A stretch of DNA of 6,256 nucleotides from Opitutaceae bacterium (GCA_031254955.1 JAIRTK010000036.1:1-6256), one strand, 5' to 3'; shown: positions 1 through 5,530, counted from the first letter of the stretch. Program-made: numbers and translations. The notes: a model not told the origin generated them from the letters alone.

Positions 1-5
1 CCCTG

Positions 6-34
6 TTGACAAGGGGCGGGACACGCATTCTAGT
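6..34 (+). promoter_or_regulatory. Probable sigma-70-type promoter of rpsR
   Basis: A perfect -35 box TTGACA (6-11) is followed after 17 bp by TCTAGT (29-34), which matches the TATAAT consensus at 4 of 6 positions. Transcription would begin near 40-43, only about 7-10 nt before the rpsR start codon, so the mRNA would be almost leaderless. Assignment rests on box match and spacing only. Confidence 0.6.
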
Positions 35-49
35 CCACCCTTTTTCTAA

Positions 50-259
50 ATGAGCACCACCACCGAACAGCAGCCCGAGCAAAAGCAGCAGAGTCTCACG
101 CCGGAGAAGTTTCCCTTCACGGCGCCGCAATTGATGAACCGCTTCGTGACCGACACGGGCAAGATCCTTCCGCGCAAATACACGCACCTCACCGCGAAGC
201 AGCAGCGCGCCGTCACGCGCACCCTCAAGCGTTCGCGCAACATGCTGCTGGCCCAGTAA
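50..259 (+). CDS. rpsR: 30S ribosomal protein bS18
   Basis: Ribosomal protein S18, a small primary component of the 30S platform that binds 16S rRNA and partners bS6. The 69-residue product has the family core: FTAPQLMNRFVTDTGKILPR (residues 23-42), then THLTAKQQRAVTRTLKRSR (45-63), which matches the very conserved 'GKILPR..T.L.AKQQR...R.IKR.R' signature. The N-terminus (1-20) is a Gln/Glu-rich extension without the cysteines of zinc-binding S18 variants. The ATG at 50 is the only sensible start; no Shine-Dalgarno motif precedes it (a T-rich stretch lies there) and the predicted transcript start is only a few bases upstream. It appears monocistronic: a promoter lies directly before it and a strong terminator follows. 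The usual partner rplI is not downstream; rpsF and ssb could lie only before the window. Confidence 0.95.
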   Translation: MSTTTEQQPEQKQQSLTPEKFPFTAPQLMNRFVTDTGKILPRKYTHLTAKQQRAVTRTLKRSRNMLLAQ

Positions 260-316
260 GCCCCTCCCCGCCCGGATGCCGGTTGCGTTTTTTGCCCGGC
301 ACACCTTTTTCCCGTG

Positions 317-344
317 AAGGCCGGAGTTTGGCTCCGGCCTTTTT
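317..344 (+). terminator. Rho-independent terminator after rpsR
   Basis: A perfect 10-bp inverted repeat, AAGGCCGGAG (317-326) and CTCCGGCCTT (332-341), encloses a 5-nt TTTGG loop and runs into a T tract (340-344). This is a textbook intrinsic terminator on the + strand, 58 nt after the rpsR stop. It separates rpsR from the next gene and argues that the next gene starts downstream of it, at 373 rather than 283. Confidence 0.88.
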
Positions 345-372
345 CGCGTCCGCTTCGTTGAGCAATCCGCCC

Positions 373-1746
373 ATGTCCGCCTCTTCGCCGAAAACCCGGA
401 TGCGCGCGCGCGTCCTTCGCGGCACGCCGGCCAATCTCGCCCGCCTGGCGCGCGCCTTGCGGCGGGACGAACTCGTGGCGGTGCCCACCGAGACGGTTTA
501 CGGACTCGCCGCCAATGCGCTTTCGCCGCGCGCCTGCGAGGCGATTTTCCAAGCCAAGGGCCGCCCGGCCAACGACCCGCTCATCGTGCACATCCATCGC
601 CTCGCGCAGCTCGACGCGCTCGCGCGGCGCAACGCCGCCGTCGGCCCGCTCGCGCGCGCGTTTTGGCCGGGGCCGCTCACGCTGGTGCTGCCGAAAAAAG
701 CCGTCGTGCCCGGCATCGTGACCTCGGGATTGCCGAGCGTGGCCATCCGTATGCCGGCGCACCGGGTGTTCCGGGCGCTGCTCAAGTTGTGCGGGCTGCC
801 GCTCGCCGCGCCGAGCGCGAACCCGTTTGGCTACGTCAGCCCCACGTCGCCCGCGCACGTGCTCGACGGTCTCGGGACAAAAATCCGCCACATTCTCGAC
901 GGCGGGCCGGCGTCGATCGGGCTTGAATCCACCATCCTCGATATCCGCGACCCGCGCCGTCCGGCGATCCTGCGTCCGGGCGCGATTTCCGCCGCCGACA
1001 TCAGCCGCGTGCTGGGCGTGCGCGTGCTGAGCGTGTGCATGGCCGCGCGAAAAACCGGGGCCGCCAGCAAGCCTGATTGCAACACATCAGGTTATCCCGA
1101 CGTGCATTCCAATGGGCATGAAGCGCAGACGGAAAAAGGCAGGTCAAAGCGTCCTGATGAGCCGTCGGAGCCGGCCAAAAGCAGGGGGAAGCGTTCCGGC
1201 GAATCGTTGGCACCGGCCAAAGGCAGGGCGAACTGTCCCGGTGAGCTGTTGGCATTGGCCAAAGGCAGGGCGAAACGTCCCGGTGAGCCATTGGCCTGTC
1301 GTGGCCCAGCCGGAGGCGCCGTCCTGCCTTTGCGTCGCAGCCCTTTGAATGCGGATTGGAATGACCATCCGGGCGCCGTGCCGCCTGCCGCGCCCGCCGT
1401 GATCGCGCCCGGCATGATCGCACCCGGCATGTTGACGAAACACTACAGCCCGCAGCTTCCCCTCACCTTGCACAAACGCCTGCCCCTGACGCAGGCGCTG
1501 GCGTTGCCACACGACGAGGCCGCCCTCTTGCTCCGCCGACCGCGCCGTGTCGCGCCCGCCAATGTCTTCTGGCTCTCCGAGACGGGCGGGCTTGCCGAAG
1601 CCGCGCGAAATCTGTTCGCGAAGTTGCGCGCGCTCGACGCCCCGTCGCCGCGCCGCAAACGCCTGCACGTCGCGCTCGTCCCTGGACGCTCCGCCCTCGC
1701 CCTCGCGATCAACGATCGCCTGACGCGGGCCGCGGCGAAGCGATGA
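373..1746 (+). CDS. tsaC: Sua5-type L-threonylcarbamoyladenylate synthase with expanded linker
   Basis: Cytosolic enzyme making threonylcarbamoyl-AMP from threonine, bicarbonate and ATP, the first step of the t6A37 tRNA modification. The YrdC-like domain spans about residues 25-215: PTETVYGL (38-45), KGR (62-64), PLIVH ending at H73, SAN (148-150), SIGLEST (181-187) and RPGAIS (201-206). The C-terminal Sua5 domain is introduced by APGMLTKHYSP (H357), like the conserved linker motif of two-domain Sua5 proteins, and runs to residue 457. The family is usually about 320-350 residues; the excess lies between the domains (about 222-343), a Lys/Arg/Pro/Gly-rich stretch holding four 14-residue repeats (253-308) and a duplicated IAPGM. 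Start at 373 was chosen because an upstream in-frame ATG at 283 lies before the rpsR terminator and adds non-conserved sequence. No Shine-Dalgarno motif is seen. Function is confident; the role of the linker is unknown. Confidence 0.92.
   Translation: MSASSPKTRMRARVLRGTPANLARLARALRRDELVAVPTETVYGLAANALSPRACEAIFQAKGRPANDPLIVHIHRLAQLDALARRNAAVGPLARAFWPGPLTLVLPKKAVVPGIVTSGLPSVAIRMPAHRVFRALLKLCGLPLAAPSANPFGYVSPTSPAHVLDGLGTKIRHILDGGPASIGLESTILDIRDPRRPAILRPGAISAADISRVLGVRVLSVCMAARKTGAASKPDCNTSGYPDVHSNGHEAQTEKGRSKRPDEPSEPAKSRGKRSGESLAPAKGRANCPGELLALAKGRAKRPGEPLACRGPAGGAVLPLRRSPLNADWNDHPGAVPPAAPAVIAPGMIAPGMLTKHYSPQLPLTLHKRLPLTQALALPHDEAALLLRRPRRVAPANVFWLSETGGLAEAARNLFAKLRALDAPSPRRKRLHVALVPGRSALALAINDRLTRAAAKR
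1129..1296 (+). repeat. Four tandem 42-bp in-frame repeats in the Sua5 linker
   Basis: Units at 1129-1170, 1171-1212, 1213-1254 and 1255-1296. The last two are nearly identical in DNA (both begin with the same 18 bases after a 3-base offset, containing GCCAAAGGCAGGGCG); the first two are more diverged. In protein they read TEKGRSKRPDEPSE, PAKSRGKRSGESLA, PAKGRANCPGELLA and LAKGRAKRPGEPLA. The period is a multiple of three, so copy-number change keeps the frame. The graded divergence suggests expansion toward the 3' side. Confidence 0.9.
1402..1431 (+). repeat. 15-bp tandem duplication encoding IAPGM twice
   Basis: ATCGCGCCCGGCATG (1402-1416) is directly followed by ATCGCACCCGGCATG (1417-1431), one mismatch. 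It duplicates the first half of the conserved Sua5 interdomain motif (PGM...HY.P), so two PGM copies precede the K-H-Y segment. Confidence 0.85.
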
Positions 1747-1805
1747 GCCGGCAGGCTTTTTCCGGCGCCCCGCCACTTGCCAGGACCGCAAGAAAAACTC
1801 GCCAC

Positions 1806-1858
1806 TAGACTTGTTCGCTTGTTCGGAAACCTTGATTTCGCCGTAATGCAAAATTCAA
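1806..1858. repeat. Possible insertion-sequence end fragment (copy A)
   Basis: TAGACTTGTTC at 1806-1816 and, further on, ATGCAAAATT at 1846-1855 recur in the same order at 5531-5573 just before the decayed transposase. Copy A has an extra tandem CTTGTTCG, which accounts for most of its greater length. The TAGACTTGTTC end resembles the terminal repeats of ISL2-type IS5-family elements. No matching opposite end was found nearby, so this would be a solitary fragment. Confidence 0.45.
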
Positions 1859-1933
1859 GATGCTTAAATCCATAGCCAGCCGGAGACGGTAGGCTGGGAG
1901 GCTGGTTGCGCTGGGTGGTTCCAAAGGCCTCCC

Positions 1934-1960
1934 CCGCGTAACCTCAGTGCAATTACGCGG
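1934..1960. repeat. 8-bp perfect inverted repeat
   Basis: CCGCGTAA (1934-1941) and TTACGCGG (1953-1960) are exact reverse complements around an 11-nt loop. The right arm overlaps the start of the longer palindromic repeat that follows. There is no T tract, so it is not a standard terminator. Confidence 0.5.
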
Positions 1961-2059
1961 ACGGCCCGTTGGCTTGCGTGGCATGGGCGTCCCCGCCCAT
2001 GTGTTCGGGGAAGGAGGGTGGCGCGGAGCGTCGTCCTCGGGCGAGGATGCCCGTGCCAC
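1948..2059. repeat. Dispersed palindromic repeat, copy 1 (before carA)
   Basis: The core at 1978-2059 opens with GTGGCATGGGC and closes with GCCCGTGCCAC, reverse complements with one mismatch that would be a G-U pair in RNA. Inside are a perfect 8-bp hairpin CATGGGCG/CGCCCATG (1982-2001) and a hairpin TCCTCG/CGAGGA (2034-2047). The same architecture recurs at 3426-3506, and similarity extends about 30 bp upstream of the core in both copies with identical spacing (1948 and 3396). It is non-coding; open frames through it are incidental. It resembles REP/MITE-like intergenic repeats of Opitutaceae genomes, by recollection only. Confidence 0.8.
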
Positions 2060-2112
2060 TCGAACCGCACTGCCTCGCGTTAACCTCAGCGAGTAAACGA
2101 GCACGAACGATT

Positions 2113-2140
2113 GGGAGGGGAAGGGGAGGAGGAGAGAAGG
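2113..2140 (+). promoter_or_regulatory. Purine-only G-rich tract in the carA upstream region
   Basis: Twenty-eight consecutive purines with G runs of 3, 4 and 4 followed by several GG pairs, ending 53 bp before the carA start. If it lies in the 5' leader it could fold into a two-tier G-quadruplex or act as an unstructured purine-rich segment. No recognised riboswitch or PyrR-type attenuator was seen. The functional role is speculative. Confidence 0.25.
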
Positions 2141-2193
2141 CGAATCCCTTTCGTCTTGGCAGCGGAAGGCGGAGGGTTTTGTCTTTCGATTTG

Positions 2194-3366
2194 ATGTCCA
2201 CCTACAAGCCCGGGGTTCTCGCACTCGAAGACGGTTCCGTGTTCCACGGACGCGCGTTCGGCGCCGATGCCGCCGTCGCCGGCGAATGCGTTTTCAACAC
2301 GTCGATGACTGGCTACCAGGAAATCCTCACCGATCCCTCCTACTTCGGCCAGATCGTCACCATGACCGCCGTCCACATCGGCAACTACGGCATCAACGCC
2401 GAAGACGCCGAGGACGACGCGCCGCGCGTGTCGGGCTTCGTGGTGCGCGAGGCCTCGCCCATCGTCAGCAACTGGCGCGCCGAGCTTTCGCTCGAAGCCT
2501 GTCTCAAGCAATACCACATCCCCGGCCTCGCCGAGGTGGACACGCGCGCCATCACGAAAAAACTCCGCGTCACCGGCAGCATGAAATGCTGCCTGAGCAC
2601 GCTGCCGCTCTCCGACGAGGAAGCCGTCGCCCGCGCCCGCGCGTGGCAGGACATGAAAGGCTCCGACTACGTGAAATTTGTCTCGTGCAAGGCGCCCTAC
2701 ATCTGGAGCGGCTCCGATCCCGCCAACTGCAACAAAGCCTTTCTGCCCGTCGGCACGACGCTCAACACGCTCCCGCCGCCCGCGCAACGCCACCGCGTCG
2801 CCGCCTTCGATTTCGGCGCGAAGCACACCATCTTCCGCAAGCTCATCCGCCACGGCTTCGACGTGGAGGTCTTCCCCGCCACCGCCACCGCCGGGGAAGT
2901 CCGCGAGCACAAGCCCGACGCCGTGTTTCTCTCCAACGGTCCCGGCGACCCCGCCGCGCTGCCCTACATCCACAAGATGGTGACGGACCTGCTGCCCGAC
3001 TTTCCGATTTTCGGCATCTGCCTCGGCCACCAACTCATCACGCACGCGCTCGGCGGCACCACCTTCAAGCTCAAGTTCGGCCATCGCGGCGGCAACCAGC
3101 CGGTGAAGAATCTCGAAACGGGAAAAGTCTCCATCACCGCGCAAAACCACGGCTTCGCGACCGACCCGAAATCCATCGAGCGGCGCGGCGCGAAAGTCAC
3201 CGAGGTCAACCTCAACGACGGCACGGTCGAAGGCCTGCGCCACACCGAGCTGCCGGTGTTTTCGGTCCAATACCATCCCGAGGCCGCGCCCGGCCCGAAC
3301 GACGCCGACCCGCTCTTCGCCGATTTCCACAATCTCACGACCGCGCGCAAGGCCGGAAAGCTCTGA
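2194..3366 (+). CDS. carA: Carbamoyl-phosphate synthase small (glutaminase) subunit
   Basis: CarA hydrolyses glutamine and channels ammonia to CarB, which makes carbamoyl phosphate for pyrimidine and arginine synthesis in the cytoplasm. The 390-residue product is close to E. coli CarA (382). The N-terminal domain carries FNTSMTGYQEILTDPSY (34-50) and VDTRAITKKLR. The class I glutamine amidotransferase domain has SNGPGDP, the nucleophile elbow GICLGHQ with Cys276, and YHPE with His361 and Glu363, completing the catalytic triad. All key residues are intact. The ATG at 2194 begins the conserved N-terminus; the frame is open upstream to 1969 but that part is repeat DNA. A GGAGG lies about 18 bp before the start, too far for normal spacing. 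carB is not adjacent on either side, and palindromic repeats in the same orientation flank the gene. Confidence 0.97.
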   Translation: MSTYKPGVLALEDGSVFHGRAFGADAAVAGECVFNTSMTGYQEILTDPSYFGQIVTMTAVHIGNYGINAEDAEDDAPRVSGFVVREASPIVSNWRAELSLEACLKQYHIPGLAEVDTRAITKKLRVTGSMKCCLSTLPLSDEEAVARARAWQDMKGSDYVKFVSCKAPYIWSGSDPANCNKAFLPVGTTLNTLPPPAQRHRVAAFDFGAKHTIFRKLIRHGFDVEVFPATATAGEVREHKPDAVFLSNGPGDPAALPYIHKMVTDLLPDFPIFGICLGHQLITHALGGTTFKLKFGHRGGNQPVKNLETGKVSITAQNHGFATDPKSIERRGAKVTEVNLNDGTVEGLRHTELPVFSVQYHPEAAPGPNDADPLFADFHNLTTARKAGKL

Positions 3367-3395
3367 GCCTGGCGACCAGCCTCGCGACGGAGCCT

Positions 3396-3506
3396 TGCGT
3401 GAACGCGGGCGCCCCGTGGGATTGAGTGGCATGGGCGCCCCCCATGTGCCTCGGTGAGGTTTGCGGCGCGGAACGCCGTCCACGGGCTGCGGGATGCCCG
3501 TGCCAC
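3396..3506. repeat. Dispersed palindromic repeat, copy 2 (after carA)
   Basis: Second copy of the element seen at 1948-2059, in the same orientation. The core 3426-3506 again opens with GTGGCATGGGC and closes with GCCCGTGCCAC. Internal parts correspond: CATGGG/CCCATG hairpin near its start, then a GGCGCGGA block and GATGCCCG near its end. Compensating differences in the first and second hairpins (for example CGGCG/CGCCG at 3464-3478) suggest that folding rather than exact sequence is kept. It begins 29 bp after the carA stop and may act as the 3' structure of the carA mRNA, since no intrinsic terminator is seen there. Confidence 0.8.
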
Positions 3507-3547
3507 GCAATCCCTTCCTCCCTCAACCCTATAATAACGGAAGCCTT

Positions 3548-3606
3548 TTTGGAGTGCGGCGGCAGAGGGCAAGGCCCGGCGACGACGCCTTCGGCTGCCG
3601 GGAAAA
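3548..3606. repeat. GC-rich repeat-like block with hairpin
   Basis: A block beginning TTTTTGGAGTGCGGCGGC and containing a perfect 6-bp inverted repeat CCCGGC (3575-3580) / GCCGGG (3597-3602). The opening 'GGAGTGCGGCGGC' followed by a GACGCC...TTCGGC segment resembles an intergenic repeat I recall from Verrucomicrobiota genomes. Only one copy occurs in this window, so repeat status cannot be shown here. Confidence 0.35.
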
Positions 3607-3643
3607 GCTTCGAATTGCCAGCCCACTGAGGTTATGCGCTGCC

Positions 3644-3748
3644 GTCGTGGCGCAGGTTGTCAGGCTTCTCGTTTCGCTCGGAACCCAACCTGCGCGGGCA
3701 CGCAACGCATGCGGAGCATGAGGCAAACTTGGAAGTCTGCGCTACGAC
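3644..3748. repeat. Structured palindromic repeat of a second family
   Basis: Ends are GTCGTGGCGCAG (3644-3655) and CTGCGCTACGAC (3737-3748), reverse complements with one mismatch. Nested inside are a perfect 10-bp inverted repeat GCGCAGGTTG (3650-3659) / CAACCTGCGC (3686-3695) and a hairpin CATGC/GCATG (3708-3720). The left arm can therefore pair with two alternative partners, giving two competing folds. It has no coding potential and looks like a non-autonomous palindromic element. Confidence 0.65.
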
Positions 3749-3791
3749 CGGGGCAGCGCGTGGCATCAGTTACTATATTTCCCGTCATCCG

Positions 3792-3820
3792 TTGCAAAAT
3801 CACGCTTGGAATACTATAAT
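3792..3820 (+). promoter_or_regulatory. Near-consensus promoter for the four-helix membrane protein
   Basis: TTGCAA (3792-3797), 17-bp spacer, perfect TATAAT (3815-3820), set in an AT-rich island (about 3765-3890) within GC-rich DNA. The transcript would start near 3827, giving a leader of about 75 nt before the ATG at 3902. This excludes the longer reading frame that begins at 3806. Confidence 0.72.
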
Positions 3821-3901
3821 TCTCATAGACAACGAAAAAATTTTCCTGGGTTGCTTAAAAAATTCCGAAAGACCATATTCTTGCCATTCCCGAAACCCAC
3901 C

Positions 3902-4348
3902 ATGAACACAATCGAACATTCACCGTTTCGTGTGTTGCGCGAGTGTCAGGCCCGCTCGGCGCGCGAGCAGCAAATCCTCTCGGGACGCGACTGGCTCTTT
4001 GTCAGCGCCCTCGTGCAATTCCTGACCGCGCTCTACCCGCTTTATTTGTGGGTGACGGCGCTGAAGCTGGCGCATCACGACGGGACCGTCGCGCCCCACG
4101 CCCACGCGCAGGAAATCGCCTGCGGCATGCTGGCCGTAAGCGGGATTCTGCTCCTGCTCTGGTGGTGGGCGAAATTCGCGCCCTTCCGCGCCGCGTGCAT
4201 CGCGTTATTGCTCTATCTCGTGCTTCAAGGGCTTGCCGCTTTCTACCAGCCGCAGGACATGCTTGAGGGCCTCGCCTCGAAAATCCTCGTCCTGCTCGGG
4301 CTCCTCATGGCCGTGCGCACCGGCTACCGCCGCCGCCATTCGGCGTGA
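3902..4348 (+). CDS. Hypothetical four-helix inner-membrane protein
   Basis: Not recognised. The 148-residue product has a short charged N-terminus (1-29, with REQQILSGRDW at its end) and four predicted transmembrane helices at about 31-53, 72-90, 96-115 and 124-139, ending in a basic tail (TGYRRRHSA) that would be cytoplasmic by the positive-inside rule. The loop between helices 1 and 2 is rich in histidine (HHDGTVAPHAHAQ, 58-70), possibly metal-interacting but without a known motif. Helix 2 ends in WWW. Start chosen at 3902 because the upstream promoter would place the transcript start after the earlier in-frame ATG (3806). No Shine-Dalgarno motif is seen. A second membrane-protein gene begins 262 bp after the stop, probably a separate unit. 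Coding is supported by strong GC-codon bias and coherent hydrophobicity. Confidence 0.8.
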   Translation: MNTIEHSPFRVLRECQARSAREQQILSGRDWLFVSALVQFLTALYPLYLWVTALKLAHHDGTVAPHAHAQEIACGMLAVSGILLLLWWWAKFAPFRAACIALLLYLVLQGLAAFYQPQDMLEGLASKILVLLGLLMAVRTGYRRRHSA

Positions 4349-4450
4349 GAAGATTTTAGAGTTCATCCCACTTATGAGAACCGGCAGGGCACCTTTGGCG
4401 AAGATCCGGACGGGAGCGATGGCCGCCGCGCCGTTCCTCTGCCCGGAAAC

Positions 4451-4470
4451 GGACGGCGCGGCATCCGTCC
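4451..4470. repeat. Small inverted repeat between the two membrane-protein genes
   Basis: GGACGG (4451-4456) and CCGTCC (4465-4470) form a 6-bp stem with an 8-nt loop. An A tract, not a T tract, follows, so it is not a + strand terminator. It is the only clear structure in the 262-bp spacer. Confidence 0.3.
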
Positions 4471-4610
4471 CTCCAAAAAACGCCGTTCTCCTTCATGCAT
4501 GATTTCATGTATTCCTTGCGTTCTCTCTCAAAGGAAAACACGGGACGGCGGAAATGGAGAGAAGGAAAAGAATAACGAAGAAAGAAACACACACACATCT
4601 CTTGCTCATC

Positions 4611-5429
4611 ATGGACACACCAACGATTCTCCAAACCGAAACTCCCGACAGCACGCCCGACAGCGGCCCGACCCGCCACGGCGGCATGAAGGTGGCGTTT
4701 TATTCCATCGTCGCGCTGCTCGCGGGCGTGACCTCGGCGGCGCTGCTCCCGCGTCATGTCGCCCTTTACGCGTGGATTCCCGCCATCGTGTTCCTCGGCC
4801 TTGCCGCGTGGGGGCTTTGGAACGTGTTTTCCGCGTGGCGGGCCACGCGCCACGACGCCCCCCGTTCCCATTCCGTGCTCGCCGGCGAACTCGGCTTCGA
4901 CCTGCTTTGCACCTGCCGCAATGTCGTGGCGGCGGCGTTTTTCCTGCCCGATTCGACGCGGCGCGGCGGCACGATGCGCCTGCTCGTGTTTTTGGAAAAC
5001 TACGCCTCGCGGCACCGCATCGTGAACCTGCGCCTCGGCCATCTGCCCGGCATTGGCCGGCCCGAGGCGACCATCACGCGCCTGCGCCTCGCCGCCGGCC
5101 AGGCGGCGGTGTATTGCCTGCCTGTCCGCGTGCGCCCCGACATCACGCCGGGCAACCACCGTCTCTCCGTGCGCCTCTGGATTAATTGTCCGACCGGCGC
5201 CGGCCAGCGGCTCCCCGGTTCGCGCCTCCACATGTTTGATGTCCACGTGATCCGCATCGCCGCGCCGTTCGATGTCGCGGAGGACGCGATGCCGGACGCG
5301 GAGGCCGGCGGTGCGTTGCCGGAGCCGTGTTATATTTCGCTGGCCTCGGTCAGCGATGCGGAGCCGCGCATGGGCAAACTTCGCGAGATCGTGAAGGAAT
5401 CCGCGCCCCGCGCACCGGAGGGGGCGTGA
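4611..5429 (+). CDS. Hypothetical membrane-anchored protein with C-terminal beta-rich domain
   Basis: Not recognised. The 272-residue product has a polar Thr/Pro-rich N-terminus (1-25), two predicted transmembrane helices (about 26-47 and 49-76) forming a hairpin, then a soluble region of about 195 residues. Residues 120-216 alternate hydrophobic and polar positions like a beta-sandwich; the run around 150-190 (LAAGQAAVYCLPVRVRPDIT, then PGNHRLSVRLW) resembles Ig-like domains of the NEW3/COG1470 kind, a weak visual resemblance. Cysteines occur in LLCTCRN (100 and 102), at 169, 193 and 240. The tail is acidic. An in-frame ATG at 4554 would add 19 residues, basic and encoded partly by an (AC)n run; the ATG at 4611 is preferred because the added part looks like untranslated sequence, but this is uncertain. 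No Shine-Dalgarno motif precedes either start. Confidence 0.75.
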   Translation: MDTPTILQTETPDSTPDSGPTRHGGMKVAFYSIVALLAGVTSAALLPRHVALYAWIPAIVFLGLAAWGLWNVFSAWRATRHDAPRSHSVLAGELGFDLLCTCRNVVAAAFFLPDSTRRGGTMRLLVFLENYASRHRIVNLRLGHLPGIGRPEATITRLRLAAGQAAVYCLPVRVRPDITPGNHRLSVRLWINCPTGAGQRLPGSRLHMFDVHVIRIAAPFDVAEDAMPDAEAGGALPEPCYISLASVSDAEPRMGKLREIVKESAPRAPEGA

Positions 5430-5454
5430 TGCCAAGGGCCAAAGAGTCACCGCC

Positions 5455-5482
5455 GGTCTCCGCGTCTTTGCGTGAGAAAAAA
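5455..5482. repeat. Short repeat-like motif CTCCGCGTCTTTGCGTGAGA
   Basis: The segment GGTCTCCGCGTCTTTGCGTG followed by AGAAAAAA lies 25 bp after the preceding stop. Its reverse complement, TCTCACGCAAAGACGCGGAG, matches a short intergenic motif I recall from many unrelated bacterial genomes. Only one copy occurs here, so this rests on recollection. Confidence 0.4.
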
Positions 5483-5530
5483 CATCCACTCAAACTGACG
5501 AAGAACCTTATGCCCTTTCCCAATGAGAAA

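Noticed and set aside
283..372. N-terminal extension of the Sua5 gene from ATG 283
   Set aside because: It would be encoded across the rpsR intrinsic terminator and is not part of the family's conserved N-terminus.
46..891. - strand open frame opposite rpsR and the Sua5 gene
   Set aside because: It crosses the rpsR terminator and two conserved genes; Arg-rich shadow translation.
1129..1296. CRISPR-like array
   Set aside because: Repeats are contiguous, diverged, have no spacers, and stay in frame within a conserved protein.
1749..1773. GCCGG/CCGGC stem with T run as a terminator of the Sua5 gene
   Set aside because: The stem is only 5 bp and the T run lies in the loop rather than after the stem.
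2086..3510. Long open frame on the - strand (474 codons) across carA
   Set aside because: It is antisense to an unmistakable carA, is low-complexity in composition and arises from GC-rich codon structure.
3530..3535. TATAAT box as a second promoter after carA
   Set aside because: No -35-like sequence at suitable spacing and no gene directly downstream.
3426..3629. Small + strand open frame after carA
   Set aside because: It is a translation of the palindromic repeat and the neighbouring repeat-like block, with no plausible initiation signals.
4356..5489. Long - strand open frame (377 codons) across the second membrane-protein gene
   Set aside because: Arg/Gly/His-rich shadow with no domain-like pattern; the + strand product has coherent transmembrane segments. 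Part of it is translated repeat DNA.
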